Below, piece after piece: positions 1-7,456 of a stretch of 46,825 nucleotides of DNA. The notes beneath the pieces are model-generated. The model did not search any database. It was not told the DNA's origin and worked only from the letters and a program-made list of their open reading frames with translations. Where the stretch lies: NCBI GenBank assembly GCA_937959265.1, contig CALGMA010000043.1:1-46825 (forward strand), given 5' to 3'. This DNA comes from an uncultured Anaerolineae bacterium. GTDB taxonomy: Bacteria; Chloroflexota; Anaerolineae; J036; Brachytrichaceae. Numbering within the stretch: the first letter of the stretch is position 1; each line of letters begins with the position of its first letter. Position numbers and translations under genes: made by a program.

Positions 1-69
1 TGCCCTGAGCCGAAAATTGTAGCCAAGCGGGATGAAAGTCTTCGCGCCAAAATTGGGAGCGAAGACAAG

Positions 70-438
70 ATGAAGAGATACACACCTGAGCGAATCGTGA
101 CGATGCTGCGCGAGGCAGAAACCAGCGGCGAAACGATCGCAGGCTTCTGTCGGCGCAAGGGGATCAGTGAGGTGAGCTTCTACCGTTGGCGAGCGAAATA
201 CGGTGGGTTGGATCAGTCTGAGGCGAAGCGACTCAAGGCGCTGGAGGCGGAGAATGCCAAACTCAAGAAGCTGCTGGCTGAAGCGATGTTGGCCAACGAC
301 GTGCTCAAGGAGGTGGTGCAAAAAAGTGACCACACCGGAGGGCCGTCGAGCGGTGATTGGACAGATGACGCAGATGGGCTTGGCCGAACGAGCCGCCAGT
401 CGGTGGAGTCCGTGGTCCAGACACGTGGCGCTGTATGA
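70..438 (+). CDS. IS3-family transposase OrfA (helix-turn-helix and leucine-zipper subunit)
   Basis: OrfA of IS3-type elements recognises the element ends and supplies the DNA-binding part of the OrfAB transposase. The N-terminus (residues 1-50) is a helix-turn-helix of the type YTPERIV...GFCRRKGIS...YRWRAKYGG. A leucine-zipper-like helix rich in AKLKKLL follows to about residue 85. Family OrfA proteins of this group usually stop at about 87 residues, at an overlap with a GTG start of orfB. Here a run of six A (320-325) followed by GTGA leaves the orfA frame open to 436, so the last ~38 residues are probably not family sequence. A seventh A would place a TGA exactly over the orfB GTG. Either this copy lost one A or the A-run is a slippage site. 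Confidence 0.8.
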   Translation: MKRYTPERIVTMLREAETSGETIAGFCRRKGISEVSFYRWRAKYGGLDQSEAKRLKALEAENAKLKKLLAEAMLANDVLKEVVQKSDHTGGPSSGDWTDDADGLGRTSRQSVESVVQTRGAV

Positions 439-1195
439 CGCCAAGCTGATTGCAAGCGATGCCAAGCTTGTGGAACAGATGAAGTTGATGTCATTGCTGT
501 ATCCGCGCTTCGGCTACCGGCGCATTGCGATCATGCTGAACGAGAGCATCAAACGGGTGCGGCGACTGTGGGGCAGGCATGGCTTCAAATTGGGCGAGAA
601 CAGGCCAAAACGCAGGCGATCACGCAGCAACGAGGATGAACGGCCGCACCAAGCTGAGCATGCTGATCACATGTGGACGTATGACATCATCGAAGATCGG
701 CTGGCCGATGGCAGCACGTTCAGAATGCTGTGCGTGCTGGACGAGTTCACGCGCGAATGTCTGGCGATCTATGTGGCGCGCACCATCCGTGCCGCCGATG
801 TCATTCGGGTCTTACAAGTGATCATGGATGTGCATGGGCGCAAGCCCCCGACAGACGGGGGCAAGCCTGAGTTCATCCGTTCCGACAATGGCGGGCAGTT
901 TGCCGCCAACGACGTGATGGCTTGGCTCAATGAGCACAGGGTCGGCCCGACGTTCATCGATCCAGGCTGTCCGTGGCAGAAAGGCTTTGTCGAATCCTTT
1001 CACGGCAAGTTCAGAGATGAGCGCTTGAACCGCGAATGGTTCAAGTCAATCCAGGAGGCAGCGATTGCGATTGAGCAGTGGCGGCAGTTCTACAATGCCA
1101 AGCGACCGCATAGTTCGCTGAACTACTTGACACCAGCCGCATTCGCCGCCCAGCACGCTCACATGTCGGTGGCCGAGTTCAGCAAAGTTTGTTGA
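326..1195 (+). CDS. IS3-family transposase OrfB (DDE integrase core)
   Basis: Catalytic subunit that cuts and joins the element ends. The frame lies +1 relative to orfA. GTG at 326 directly after the A-run is the expected start; the frame is open from 203, but that part only shadows orfA. Visible parts: a helical region ending in FGYRRIAIML, then an rve integrase core with first Asp in MWTYDII, second Asp in IRSDNGGQF and Glu in KGFVESFHGKFRDE, and the family C-terminal pattern YNAKRPHSSLNYLTP. The stretch encoded at 398-433 (RWSPWSRHVAL) fits the family poorly. The third frame there reads VGGVRGPDTWR, close to the usual VGxSRxTWR, so two compensating indels are possible. The rest looks intact. 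Confidence 0.85.
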   Translation: MTTPEGRRAVIGQMTQMGLAERAASRWSPWSRHVALYDAKLIASDAKLVEQMKLMSLLYPRFGYRRIAIMLNESIKRVRRLWGRHGFKLGENRPKRRRSRSNEDERPHQAEHADHMWTYDIIEDRLADGSTFRMLCVLDEFTRECLAIYVARTIRAADVIRVLQVIMDVHGRKPPTDGGKPEFIRSDNGGQFAANDVMAWLNEHRVGPTFIDPGCPWQKGFVESFHGKFRDERLNREWFKSIQEAAIAIEQWRQFYNAKRPHSSLNYLTPAAFAAQHAHMSVAEFSKVC

Positions 1196-1251
1196 GCGAA
1201 GACTATCACTTCGACTGGCCTCAAAAAAGGGCTCAGGTCATCCCAATCACC

Positions 1252-1311
1252 TACGACACTACCAACACCCCCGACACCATTGACACTATCGACACCAATG
1301 ACACCCCCAAC
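1252..1311 (+). repeat. 9-bp degenerate tandem repeat, consensus NNYGACACY
   Basis: GACAC occurs at 1255, 1273, 1282, 1291 and 1300, with a degenerate AACAC at 1264, so the period is exactly nine bases. The array lies between the right end of the IS3 element (1240) and the oxidase gene and runs into its first codons. It is C/A-rich and contains no recognisable ribosome-binding site. A nine-base period keeps frame, and one frame reads as repeated Asp-Thr (D-T) units that stop at 1318. Confidence 0.7.
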
Positions 1312-2644
1312 CCCAACTAACCACTTCCACGCCATCGTCGCCGGCGTAGGCGGCATGGGCAGTGCAGCGTGCTACCACCTCGCGCGGCGCGGCAAGCGCG
1401 TGCTCGGTCTCGAGCAATTCGACATTCCGCATATGCGCGGCAGTTCGCACGGCTATACCCGCATCATCCGGCTGGCCTACTACGAGCACCCGTCGTACGT
1501 CATGCTGCTCAAGCGTGCCTACGAGCTGTGGCGTGACATCGGGAAGGCTGCCGGCGAAAAGCTTTTGCATTACACCGGCTCGATTGACGCCGGCCCGGCC
1601 GATAGTTGGGTGTTCAAGGGCGCGCTGCAGAGCGCGGTGCAATACGACCTGCCGCACGAAGTGCTGACCGGCGTCGAGCTGGCACAACGCTTCCCCGGCT
1701 ATCGCTTCCCACATGACATCCTGGCGCTGTACCAACCACAGGGCGGCTTCCTTATGCCCGAACGCTGCATCGTGGCCTATGCCAACGCAGCCATGGCGCT
1801 GGGTGCGGAGATTCACGGGCGCGAGAAAGTGCTCGGCTTCGAGCCGACGGCGACTGGCGGTGTGTGCGTGCGCACTGACCGCGACGAATACTTCGCTGAT
1901 TCGCTCGTCGTCACCGCCGGCGCATGGGACGCGCAACTGATGCCGTTCCTGCATGGGCTGGCCGTGCCGGAACGGCAGGTGCTGGCATGGCTGCAACCGC
2001 GGCGGCCCGAACTCTTCCAGCCGAGCAACTTCCCGGTGTTCAACTGTCTCGTGCCGGAGGGGCGCTTCTATGGCTTCCCGATCCACGGTGTGCCGGGCTT
2101 CAAGTTCGGCAAATATCACCACTTCGAGGAGCGCGGCGATCCCGACCGGCTGATCTACGGCGACGAAGGCGAGCCGCGCCCCGACGACGAAGCCATGCTG
2201 CGCGACTTTGCATCGCGCTATTTCCCCGATGGCGCCGGGCCGACCATGACGCTGGCCGCGTGCATGTTCACCAACACGCCCGACGGCCACTTCATCATTG
2301 ATCAGCACCCGCAATACCCGCAGATCTGCTACGCCTCGCCGTGCAGCGGCCATGGCTACAAGTTCGCCAGTGTGATCGGTGAGATCATGGCCGAGCTGGC
2401 CGACCTGGGTTATTCGCGCTGGGACCTCTCGCTCTTCCGCGCCGACCGCTTCGGTGTGCCGACATCGGCGCTGTTCCGCGATAGAGGGCCGGCGCTGCGT
2501 GCGGAGGTTGGCGGGCATGATCCGTTTGGGTCGGCGACCCACAACCCGCGCGGGCAGCCCTTCTCCAGAGAGAGCGCGCGCGCAGCGCACGACACCCGCG
2601 ACCCGCGCTACTGGCAACGCAATGCTGTTACGCCGTTTTGGTAA
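1298..2644 (+). CDS. Monomeric sarcosine oxidase / N-methyltryptophan oxidase-like FAD oxidoreductase
   Basis: Family members oxidise secondary amines such as sarcosine or N-methyl amino acids to the demethylated amine, formaldehyde and H2O2, using covalently bound FAD. The N-terminus has the dinucleotide fold with GVGGMG. The conserved flavin-attachment Cys is about residue 322, in ACMFTNTPDGHFIID, and the C-terminal CSGHGYKFASVIGE motif is present. ATG at 1298 is taken as start because it precedes the FAD fold by ~12 residues; an in-frame TTG at 1280 is possible, but neither has a clear ribosome-binding site. About 55 residues after the usual end form an unusual Arg/Pro-rich tail. The gene starts inside a 9-bp repeat array 58 bp from an IS end, so its native promoter may be lost. 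Substrate is not determined. Confidence 0.85.
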   Translation: MTPPTPTNHFHAIVAGVGGMGSAACYHLARRGKRVLGLEQFDIPHMRGSSHGYTRIIRLAYYEHPSYVMLLKRAYELWRDIGKAAGEKLLHYTGSIDAGPADSWVFKGALQSAVQYDLPHEVLTGVELAQRFPGYRFPHDILALYQPQGGFLMPERCIVAYANAAMALGAEIHGREKVLGFEPTATGGVCVRTDRDEYFADSLVVTAGAWDAQLMPFLHGLAVPERQVLAWLQPRRPELFQPSNFPVFNCLVPEGRFYGFPIHGVPGFKFGKYHHFEERGDPDRLIYGDEGEPRPDDEAMLRDFASRYFPDGAGPTMTLAACMFTNTPDGHFIIDQHPQYPQICYASPCSGHGYKFASVIGEIMAELADLGYSRWDLSLFRADRFGVPTSALFRDRGPALRAEVGGHDPFGSATHNPRGQPFSRESARAAHDTRDPRYWQRNAVTPFW

Positions 2645-2656
2645 AACTACTGGCTG

Positions 2657-2791
2657 ATGGTGCAGAAATTCGGACAACCGCTTGCTAGCGAACCGAACGA
2701 GCAGCAGGAACACCCTGAAGCGTGGGCCGACGATGCGCACACGCCCTTCGACGATGAACTGGAGCTGTGGATTATTGCCGGCTCGACTTGA
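2657..2791 (+). CDS. Possible small acidic protein (44 residues), hypothetical
   Basis: An ATG-to-TGA frame 12 bases after the oxidase gene and on the same strand. It encodes 44 residues rich in Glu, Asp and Gln, ending in a hydrophobic LELWIIAGST, with no Cys and no known motif. It could be translationally coupled to the oxidase, but no clear Shine-Dalgarno sequence is visible and no family is recognised. The remaining bases to 2839 show no further feature. Confidence 0.3.
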   Translation: MVQKFGQPLASEPNEQQEHPEAWADDAHTPFDDELELWIIAGST

Positions 2792-2839
2792 GGCGGCGTG
2801 GATCCGGAGACCGGGCGCGTGTCGTCCGGCTGTTGATGC

Positions 2840-4027
2840 TCAGATGCGCATGCCGGTCTCGCTGTGAAAGAAGTGCAGGCGATCTTGCGGCAGGCTCAGC
2901 CTGAGCGGTCTGCGCAGTGGAACCTCGCGCTCGAGCGGCGCGCGCGCGATCAGGCGCGCGCCGTCCACCGTGGCGTGTAGCAACTGCGCGCGATCTGAAG
3001 GCAGGCGCTCGACGAATTCGAAGGCGACGCGCAGTGTGTTGTGGCTGCCGGCGTCCGGCGCATCGTCCATCTCGATGGCGATGTCCTCAGGCCGGATGCC
3101 GATGACGATCCGCTGGCCCCGCGCAACGAAGTCCAATATGCGCGGCGGTGGCGTAAAGCGCGCGTTCAGCGCAATGATCCGGCCATCTTCCACCACGCCA
3201 TCGAACAGGTTCATCGGCGGGACGCCGAGGAAGCCGGCTACGAAAGTATTTGCCGGTTGGGCGTATACGTCGCGGTATGCGCCGACCTGTAGCACGCGGC
3301 CGCGATCCATGATCGCCAGCCGGTCGCCTATGATCGTCGCCTCGGCCTGGTCGTGGGTGACGTAGAGCGTGGTGATGGCGAAGCGGTTGATCAGCCGGCG
3401 GATCTCGACCCGCGTGGATGAGCGCAATTGTGCGTCCAGATTGGATAGTGGCTCATCGAACAACAGCAGCTTGGGGTTGCGGCAGATGGCCCGCGCAATG
3501 GCTACGCGTTGCTTCTGTCCGCCGGAGAGCGTGTTCGGCATGCGCCCCAGCAGGGCCTCGAAGCCCAGCCCCATGATCTGTGATGTTTGGCGCACGCGCT
3601 CGTCAATCTCCGTCTCGCGCTTGTGCATTTTGAAGAAGAAAGCCAGGTTGCCCTTGCTTTCGAACTGGGGGTAGAGCGCATAGTGCTGAAAGACGATGCC
3701 GATGCCGCGATCCTTGGGCGGCACATCGCGCATGTTCTGGCCGCCGTAGAACACTTCGCCCTCGTAGCTTTCCAAGCCGGCGATCACGCGAAGCAAAGTG
3801 GATTTGCCGCAGCCCGATGGACCTAGGATGACCATGCTCTCGCCGTCGCGCACGTCGAGGTTCGCATTGTCGAGCGCAAGCACGCCGTCCTCTGGCGGCG
3901 CGTCCTCGGCAGTGCGCTCGCGCGGCTGTCGTCCGATCACGCGCGCCTTCCGCTGCTGTTCGCGCAGCGACGGTGCGAGGGTTTCGCCGAAGCGCTTGCT
4001 CACGTTGACGACATGGATGCTTGCCAT
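2840..4027 (-). CDS. ABC transporter ATP-binding protein, MalK/UgpC (CUT1) type
   Basis: Cytoplasmic ATPase of carbohydrate-type importers. Walker A is GPSGCGKST (residues 69-77). Q-loop, LSGGQKQR signature, LLLFDEP Walker B and H-loop THDQAEA follow, and a C-terminal TOBE/OB regulatory domain starts after about residue 240. ATG at 4027 opens on the usual first strand (MASIHVVNVSKRF); the upstream in-frame extension to 4105 overlaps the divergent gene and is rejected. Oddity: about 30 residues of charged sequence (residues 16-47) separate strand 1 from the next strand, which is absent in ordinary MalK. No permease or binding protein is adjacent, so it may serve transporters elsewhere, as known for MsmX-like shared ATPases. 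It is divergent from the phosphorylase gene at 4079. Confidence 0.88.
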   Translation of the reverse strand: MASIHVVNVSKRFGETLAPSLREQQRKARVIGRQPRERTAEDAPPEDGVLALDNANLDVRDGESMVILGPSGCGKSTLLRVIAGLESYEGEVFYGGQNMRDVPPKDRGIGIVFQHYALYPQFESKGNLAFFFKMHKRETEIDERVRQTSQIMGLGFEALLGRMPNTLSGGQKQRVAIARAICRNPKLLLFDEPLSNLDAQLRSSTRVEIRRLINRFAITTLYVTHDQAEATIIGDRLAIMDRGRVLQVGAYRDVYAQPANTFVAGFLGVPPMNLFDGVVEDGRIIALNARFTPPPRILDFVARGQRIVIGIRPEDIAIEMDDAPDAGSHNTLRVAFEFVERLPSDRAQLLHATVDGARLIARAPLEREVPLRRPLRLSLPQDRLHFFHSETGMRI

Positions 4028-4078
4028 GCGCGAGATGATAGTGTAGTCTGCTGAAAAGCACAGAGAAGTGGAAGGATC

Positions 4079-4855
4079 ATGACATCGAGTGACGCGCTCT
4101 ATCACATCGGATTCGGGCGGGGCGATCTAGGCCCTCAGCCGCCCGTGCTGGCGTTCTTGAGCGGCGACCCAGGGCGCGCGCGCTACATTGCCGAGCGCTA
4201 CCTCACCGGCGTCAAGAAGCTGTCGGAGAATCGCGGGCTGAACAGCTACCTGGGCCTGCTGCCGAATGGTCGGCCGGCGCTTTCGGCGACCAGCGGCATG
4301 GGCGCGCCGTCGTTGAGCATCGTGGTGAACGAACTGGTTCAGGTCGGCATGCGCGCGATTATTCGCATAGGCACTTGTGGGTCCATTCAATCACACGTCG
4401 AGCCTGGCAGCATTGTAATTACGAGCGCCGCGCTGTGCCGACAGGGCGCTGCCAACGACATCGCGCCGATCGAGTACCCAGCAGCGGCCGACCCCTTCTT
4501 AACGGTGGCGCTGGCCGAAGCGGCGCATACGTTGGGGGTGGAGCACCACGTGGGCATCACCGCCAGCGTGGACACCTTTTACGAAGGGCAAGAGCGCACT
4601 GGCTCGGCCAATCCGTATCTGCTTCGCGCGCTGCGCGGCATCACCGAGGAGTACCGCCAACTCAACGTGCTCAACTACGAGATGGAGAGCGGCACGCTGC
4701 TCAAGATGGGCAGCGTCTACGGCTTCGCCGCCGGCTGCGTGTGCGGCGTCATCGCCCAGCGCACCGAAGGCGAAGCCGTGCTACTCGAAGCCAAAGCGAC
4801 CGCCGTGGAGAATGCCATCCGCGTGGCGGTGGAGGCGGCGATGCGGTTTGCTTGA
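4079..4855 (+). CDS. udp: Uridine phosphorylase-like nucleoside phosphorylase
   Basis: Members cleave nucleosides with phosphate to a free base and (deoxy)ribose 1-phosphate in the cytoplasm. The protein has 258 residues, the usual length for a hexameric NP-I phosphorylase. Motifs: GDPGR (29-33, phosphate loop), TSGMGAPS (71-78), RIGTCGS (96-102) and NYEMES near residue 200, which binds the ribose. The pattern is closest to uridine phosphorylase, but base specificity cannot be fixed by eye. The start is supported by GGAAGG about three bases before ATG. It is divergent from the ABC ATPase with only 51 bp between them, so the promoters must overlap. It ends 32 bp before the convergent phnE gene. 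Confidence 0.85.
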   Translation: MTSSDALYHIGFGRGDLGPQPPVLAFLSGDPGRARYIAERYLTGVKKLSENRGLNSYLGLLPNGRPALSATSGMGAPSLSIVVNELVQVGMRAIIRIGTCGSIQSHVEPGSIVITSAALCRQGAANDIAPIEYPAAADPFLTVALAEAAHTLGVEHHVGITASVDTFYEGQERTGSANPYLLRALRGITEEYRQLNVLNYEMESGTLLKMGSVYGFAAGCVCGVIAQRTEGEAVLLEAKATAVENAIRVAVEAAMRFA

Positions 4856-4887
4856 GTGTTGCGCGGTCTGGCTCACGCTGCCCACTC

Positions 4888-5700
4888 TCAGATAATCGCC
4901 TTGCGCACCCGCGCTGAGATCGCCTCGCTGATCAGCACCAGCACGAAGATCAAGACGAAGATCATCCCCACGCGATCCCAGCGCAGCAGGTCAACCGAAG
5001 CGTTCAGGTTCAGGCCGATGCCGCCGGCGCCCACCAGACCCAGCACCGTCGCCTCGCGGATGTTGATGTCCCAGCGGAAGATGCTGATGCCGGCGAAGCT
5101 CGGCAGCACCTGCGGCAGGTAGGCGTAGTCCAGAACTTGCAAGCGGCTCGCGCCGGTGGCAGTGATCGCCTCAACAGGCTCGTAGCTCGTCTCCTCGACG
5201 GACTCGTAGGCCAGCTTGCCGATGAAGCCGATTGAGCGCAGCGCGATGGCCAGGATGCCCGCTAGCACGCCTGGGCCGGTGATTGCTACCAGGATTAGGG
5301 CCCAAATCAGTGAATTGACCGAACGCGAGACGACGATGACCAACAGGGCGACATAGCGCAGAATGGGGTGGGGCGTGGTGTTGCGCGCCGCAATGAAGCT
5401 CAGTGGCAGGGCGATGCCCACCGCGAGCAGCGTGCCCAGCGTCGCGATGGTGATCGTGTCCCACAGCGGTTTCCAAAGTTGTTCGGCGTATGCCCAGTCG
5501 GGCGGGAACATGCGCTGGAGAAACGTGCCGAGTTGCTGCGAAGCATCGGTAACGAACTCCCAGCGGGTGTTATTGGAGATCAACTGCCAGCACACAAGCG
5601 TAATCGCCGTGCCTATGATCCACCCCAGCCATATCTTCATGCGGGTGGCCGTGTCGTAGCGTTGCCAAACTTTGGTGTTGTTTACAACAGTAACCGGCAT
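4888..5700 (-). CDS. phnE: Phosphonate-type ABC transporter permease (PhnE), distal copy
   Basis: Inner-membrane channel subunit of a PhnCDE-type importer. The protein has 270 residues with one N-terminal membrane helix (about 24-42), a periplasmic loop and a five-helix BPD_transp_1 core. The cytoplasmic coupling (EAA) loop reads EAITATGASRLQVLDYAYLP, and the core contains the family pattern RWDINIREATVLGLVGAGGIG. It is last in the minus-strand order phnD-phnC-phnE-phnE, 17 bp after the other permease. The two permeases differ and probably form a heterodimer. Convergent with the phosphorylase gene. Confidence 0.9.
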   Translation of the reverse strand: MPVTVVNNTKVWQRYDTATRMKIWLGWIIGTAITLVCWQLISNNTRWEFVTDASQQLGTFLQRMFPPDWAYAEQLWKPLWDTITIATLGTLLAVGIALPLSFIAARNTTPHPILRYVALLVIVVSRSVNSLIWALILVAITGPGVLAGILAIALRSIGFIGKLAYESVEETSYEPVEAITATGASRLQVLDYAYLPQVLPSFAGISIFRWDINIREATVLGLVGAGGIGLNLNASVDLLRWDRVGMIFVLIFVLVLISEAISARVRKAII

Positions 5701-5717
5701 GGGTATTCCTCAGAGGG

Positions 5718-6539
5718 CTATTGCAACCTACGGCGGATTTGGCCGGAGACCAGCTCAGTGGTCATTACCAGCACAATGATGATGAGCAAGATCGCGGCGG
5801 CAACGTCGTAATCGTAGCGGTTGAACGTGGTCTGCAGGGTCGAGCCGATGCCGCCCGCGCCGACGATGCCGACGATCGCCGATTCGCGCAGGTTGATGTC
5901 GAAGCGATACACGCTTAGTCCCACCAGGCGCGCGCTCACCTGGGGCATGACGGCGTAAGTGACCGTCTTCAGCCAGCCGGCGCCGGTCGCGCGGATCGCC
6001 TCCAGCGGCGCCGGGTCAATTTCTTCGATGTCCTCGGCTAACAGCTTGGCCATGAAGCCGATCGTGGCGAAGGCCAGCGTGCACACGCCCGCCAGCGGCC
6101 CAAAGCCAAACATCACCACGAAGACGATGGCGATCACTACCTCCTGAAAGGTGCGCGAGATGGTGATGATGCTGCGGCAGACCAAATAGATCGGCGCCGG
6201 CACAAGGTTGCGCGCCGCGCCCAGGCCGACCGGCACCGACAGTAACACGCCGGCCACGGTCGAGACGACAGTCATGGTCAGGCTCTCCAGCACGCCGATT
6301 TGAATGTCGTACCAGCGGGAGGCGAAATCCGGTTGCAGGAAGCCGGAGAGTATCCGTCCGCCGCGCTCCAGGCCGCGCGCGATGCGCGCGCCGTCCACCG
6401 GCACCGAGCTGATGGCCACTGCCAAGTAGACCAGCGCCCCGATGAGCAGCCCCCAGCGCAGCCAGGGGTTGCGGATCAGCGGCGGCTTGCGCCAACGGCG
6501 GGAAATGACGGGTGAAGTAGCAAGCTCTGCCATAGGCAT
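5718..6539 (-). CDS. phnE: Phosphonate-type ABC transporter permease (PhnE), proximal copy
   Basis: Second membrane subunit, 273 residues. One N-terminal helix (about 29-47) precedes the five-helix permease core with coupling loop EAIRATGAGWLKTVTYAVMP and the family pattern YRFDINLRESAIVGIVGAGGIG. Two ATGs (6539 and 6533) are possible starts and neither has a strong Shine-Dalgarno sequence. It lies 8 bp after the phnC stop, so translational coupling is likely. It is paralogous to the downstream copy. Confidence 0.9.
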   Translation of the reverse strand: MPMAELATSPVISRRWRKPPLIRNPWLRWGLLIGALVYLAVAISSVPVDGARIARGLERGGRILSGFLQPDFASRWYDIQIGVLESLTMTVVSTVAGVLLSVPVGLGAARNLVPAPIYLVCRSIITISRTFQEVVIAIVFVVMFGFGPLAGVCTLAFATIGFMAKLLAEDIEEIDPAPLEAIRATGAGWLKTVTYAVMPQVSARLVGLSVYRFDINLRESAIVGIVGAGGIGSTLQTTFNRYDYDVAAAILLIIIVLVMTTELVSGQIRRRLQ

Positions 6540-6547
6540 AGCGCGTT

Positions 6548-7372
6548 TTAGGCCGAAGCGGCGAATATCGGCGAAGGCTCAGGGTCCGTCTCGCGAGTGG
6601 AATCCGATCCAGCGAGAATTTGACCGGTGCCCCAGTCCTCTGCGCCGTAGATGTCGGTCAGCCGCTCTGGCGTCAGGCCCTCCGGCGGGCCGTCATAGAC
6701 GATTTCACCGGCGCGCAAGCCGACGATGCGCTTGACGAATAGCTGGGCAAGCGGCACGTCGTGAATGTTGATGATGACGGCCAGGCCACGCTCGCGCGCC
6801 AGCTCGGTGATCAGACGCATGATCTGGCGCGAGGTCTTGGGATCCAGGCTGGCCGTCGGTTCATCCACCAGCAGCATATCCGGCGATTGGATCAACGCGC
6901 GGGCGATCCCCACGCGCTGGCGCTGACCACCGGACAGCTCATCGGCGCGCTTATCTACGAAATCGCTCAGCCCGACGCGCTCCAGCAAGGCAAACGCCTG
7001 GTCAACGTCGTGCTGTGGAAAGCGCCGGAACCAGCTCTGCCAGAAGTTGACGTAGCCGAGCCGGCCGGAAAGGACGTTCTCCATCACCGTCAGCCGCTCG
7101 ACCAGCGCATACTCCTGGAAGATCATCCCGATGCGGCGCCGCACCTGGTGGAGTCGTCGAGCGCTCAGGGCAGTGATTTCGGTGTCGCGCAGCCAGATCT
7201 TGCCGGAGGTCGGCTCCACCAGCCGATTGACGCAGCGAATCAGCGTGCTCTTGCCGGCGCCGGACGGCCCGATCAACGCGACGACTTCGCCTTCTGTGAC
7301 CGTGAGGTCTACCCCTCGCAGCGCGTGGTCGCCGGTGGGGTATTGCTTGACGAGCTTTTCGATGCGAAGCAT
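6548..7372 (-). CDS. phnC: Phosphonate-type ABC transporter ATP-binding protein PhnC
   Basis: ATPase that powers the PhnDE importer, 274 residues. Walker A is GPSGAGKST (about 35-43), the Q-loop region is [19 protein letters not shown], the signature is LSGGQRQR, Walker B is [13 protein letters not shown] and the switch His lies in [26 protein letters not shown] is typical of PhnC. ATG at 7372 opens at [12 protein letters not shown], the normal N-terminus. The gene lies 84 bp after phnD, and that gap holds a large hairpin (7395-7437), so phnC probably shares the phnD transcript but is made in smaller amounts. Confidence 0.92.
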   Translation of the reverse strand: MLRIEKLVKQYPTGDHALRGVDLTVTEGEVVALIGPSGAGKSTLIRCVNRLVEPTSGKIWLRDTEITALSARRLHQVRRRIGMIFQEYALVERLTVMENVLSGRLGYVNFWQSWFRRFPQHDVDQAFALLERVGLSDFVDKRADELSGGQRQRVGIARALIQSPDMLLVDEPTASLDPKTSRQIMRLITELARERGLAVIINIHDVPLAQLFVKRIVGLRAGEIVYDGPPEGLTPERLTDIYGAEDWGTGQILAGSDSTRETDPEPSPIFAASA

Positions 7373-7394
7373 GAGCTGCTTGAGTTTAAGGCAG

Positions 7395-7437
7395 CAAGCA
7401 CAAGACGAGGGCTGCGGCGCGCCTCGCCTTGTGCTTG
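7395..7437 (-). promoter_or_regulatory. Strong intercistronic hairpin between phnD and phnC
   Basis: Arms CAAGCACAAG-A-CGAGG (7395-7410) and CCTCG-C-CTTGTGCTTG (7422-7437) pair over 15 bp with a single A/C mismatch and an 11-base loop. On the minus-strand transcript it lies 19 bases after the phnD stop and 22 bases before phnC. There is no U-tract, so it fits a partial attenuator or an mRNA-stabilising 3' end for phnD rather than a full terminator. Confidence 0.75.
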
Positions 7438-7456
7438 TAGCGCGTGTCGCGTCGGT

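Larger units (their letters stand above)
1..1240 (+). mobile_element. IS3-family insertion sequence, complete, with ~45-bp imperfect terminal inverted repeats
   Basis: The ends pair as inverted repeats. Bases 1-45 match the reverse complement of 1196-1240 at about 31 of 45 positions. The outer part reads TGxCCTGAGCC at both ends and the inner part ends in an identical GTCTTCGC. The tips are 5'-TG...CA-3', as usual for IS3 elements. Inside lie orfA (70) and orfB (326). The left tip coincides with base 1 of the window, so the left flank and any target duplication cannot be seen. The element inserted just upstream of the oxidase gene at 1298. Confidence 0.9.

Noticed and set aside
1286..2740. 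Long minus-strand open frame (484 codons) opposite the oxidase gene
   Set aside because: It mirrors a gene with clear flavoprotein motifs; the translated product is Arg/His-rich with no family likeness, as expected for antisense frames in GC-rich DNA.
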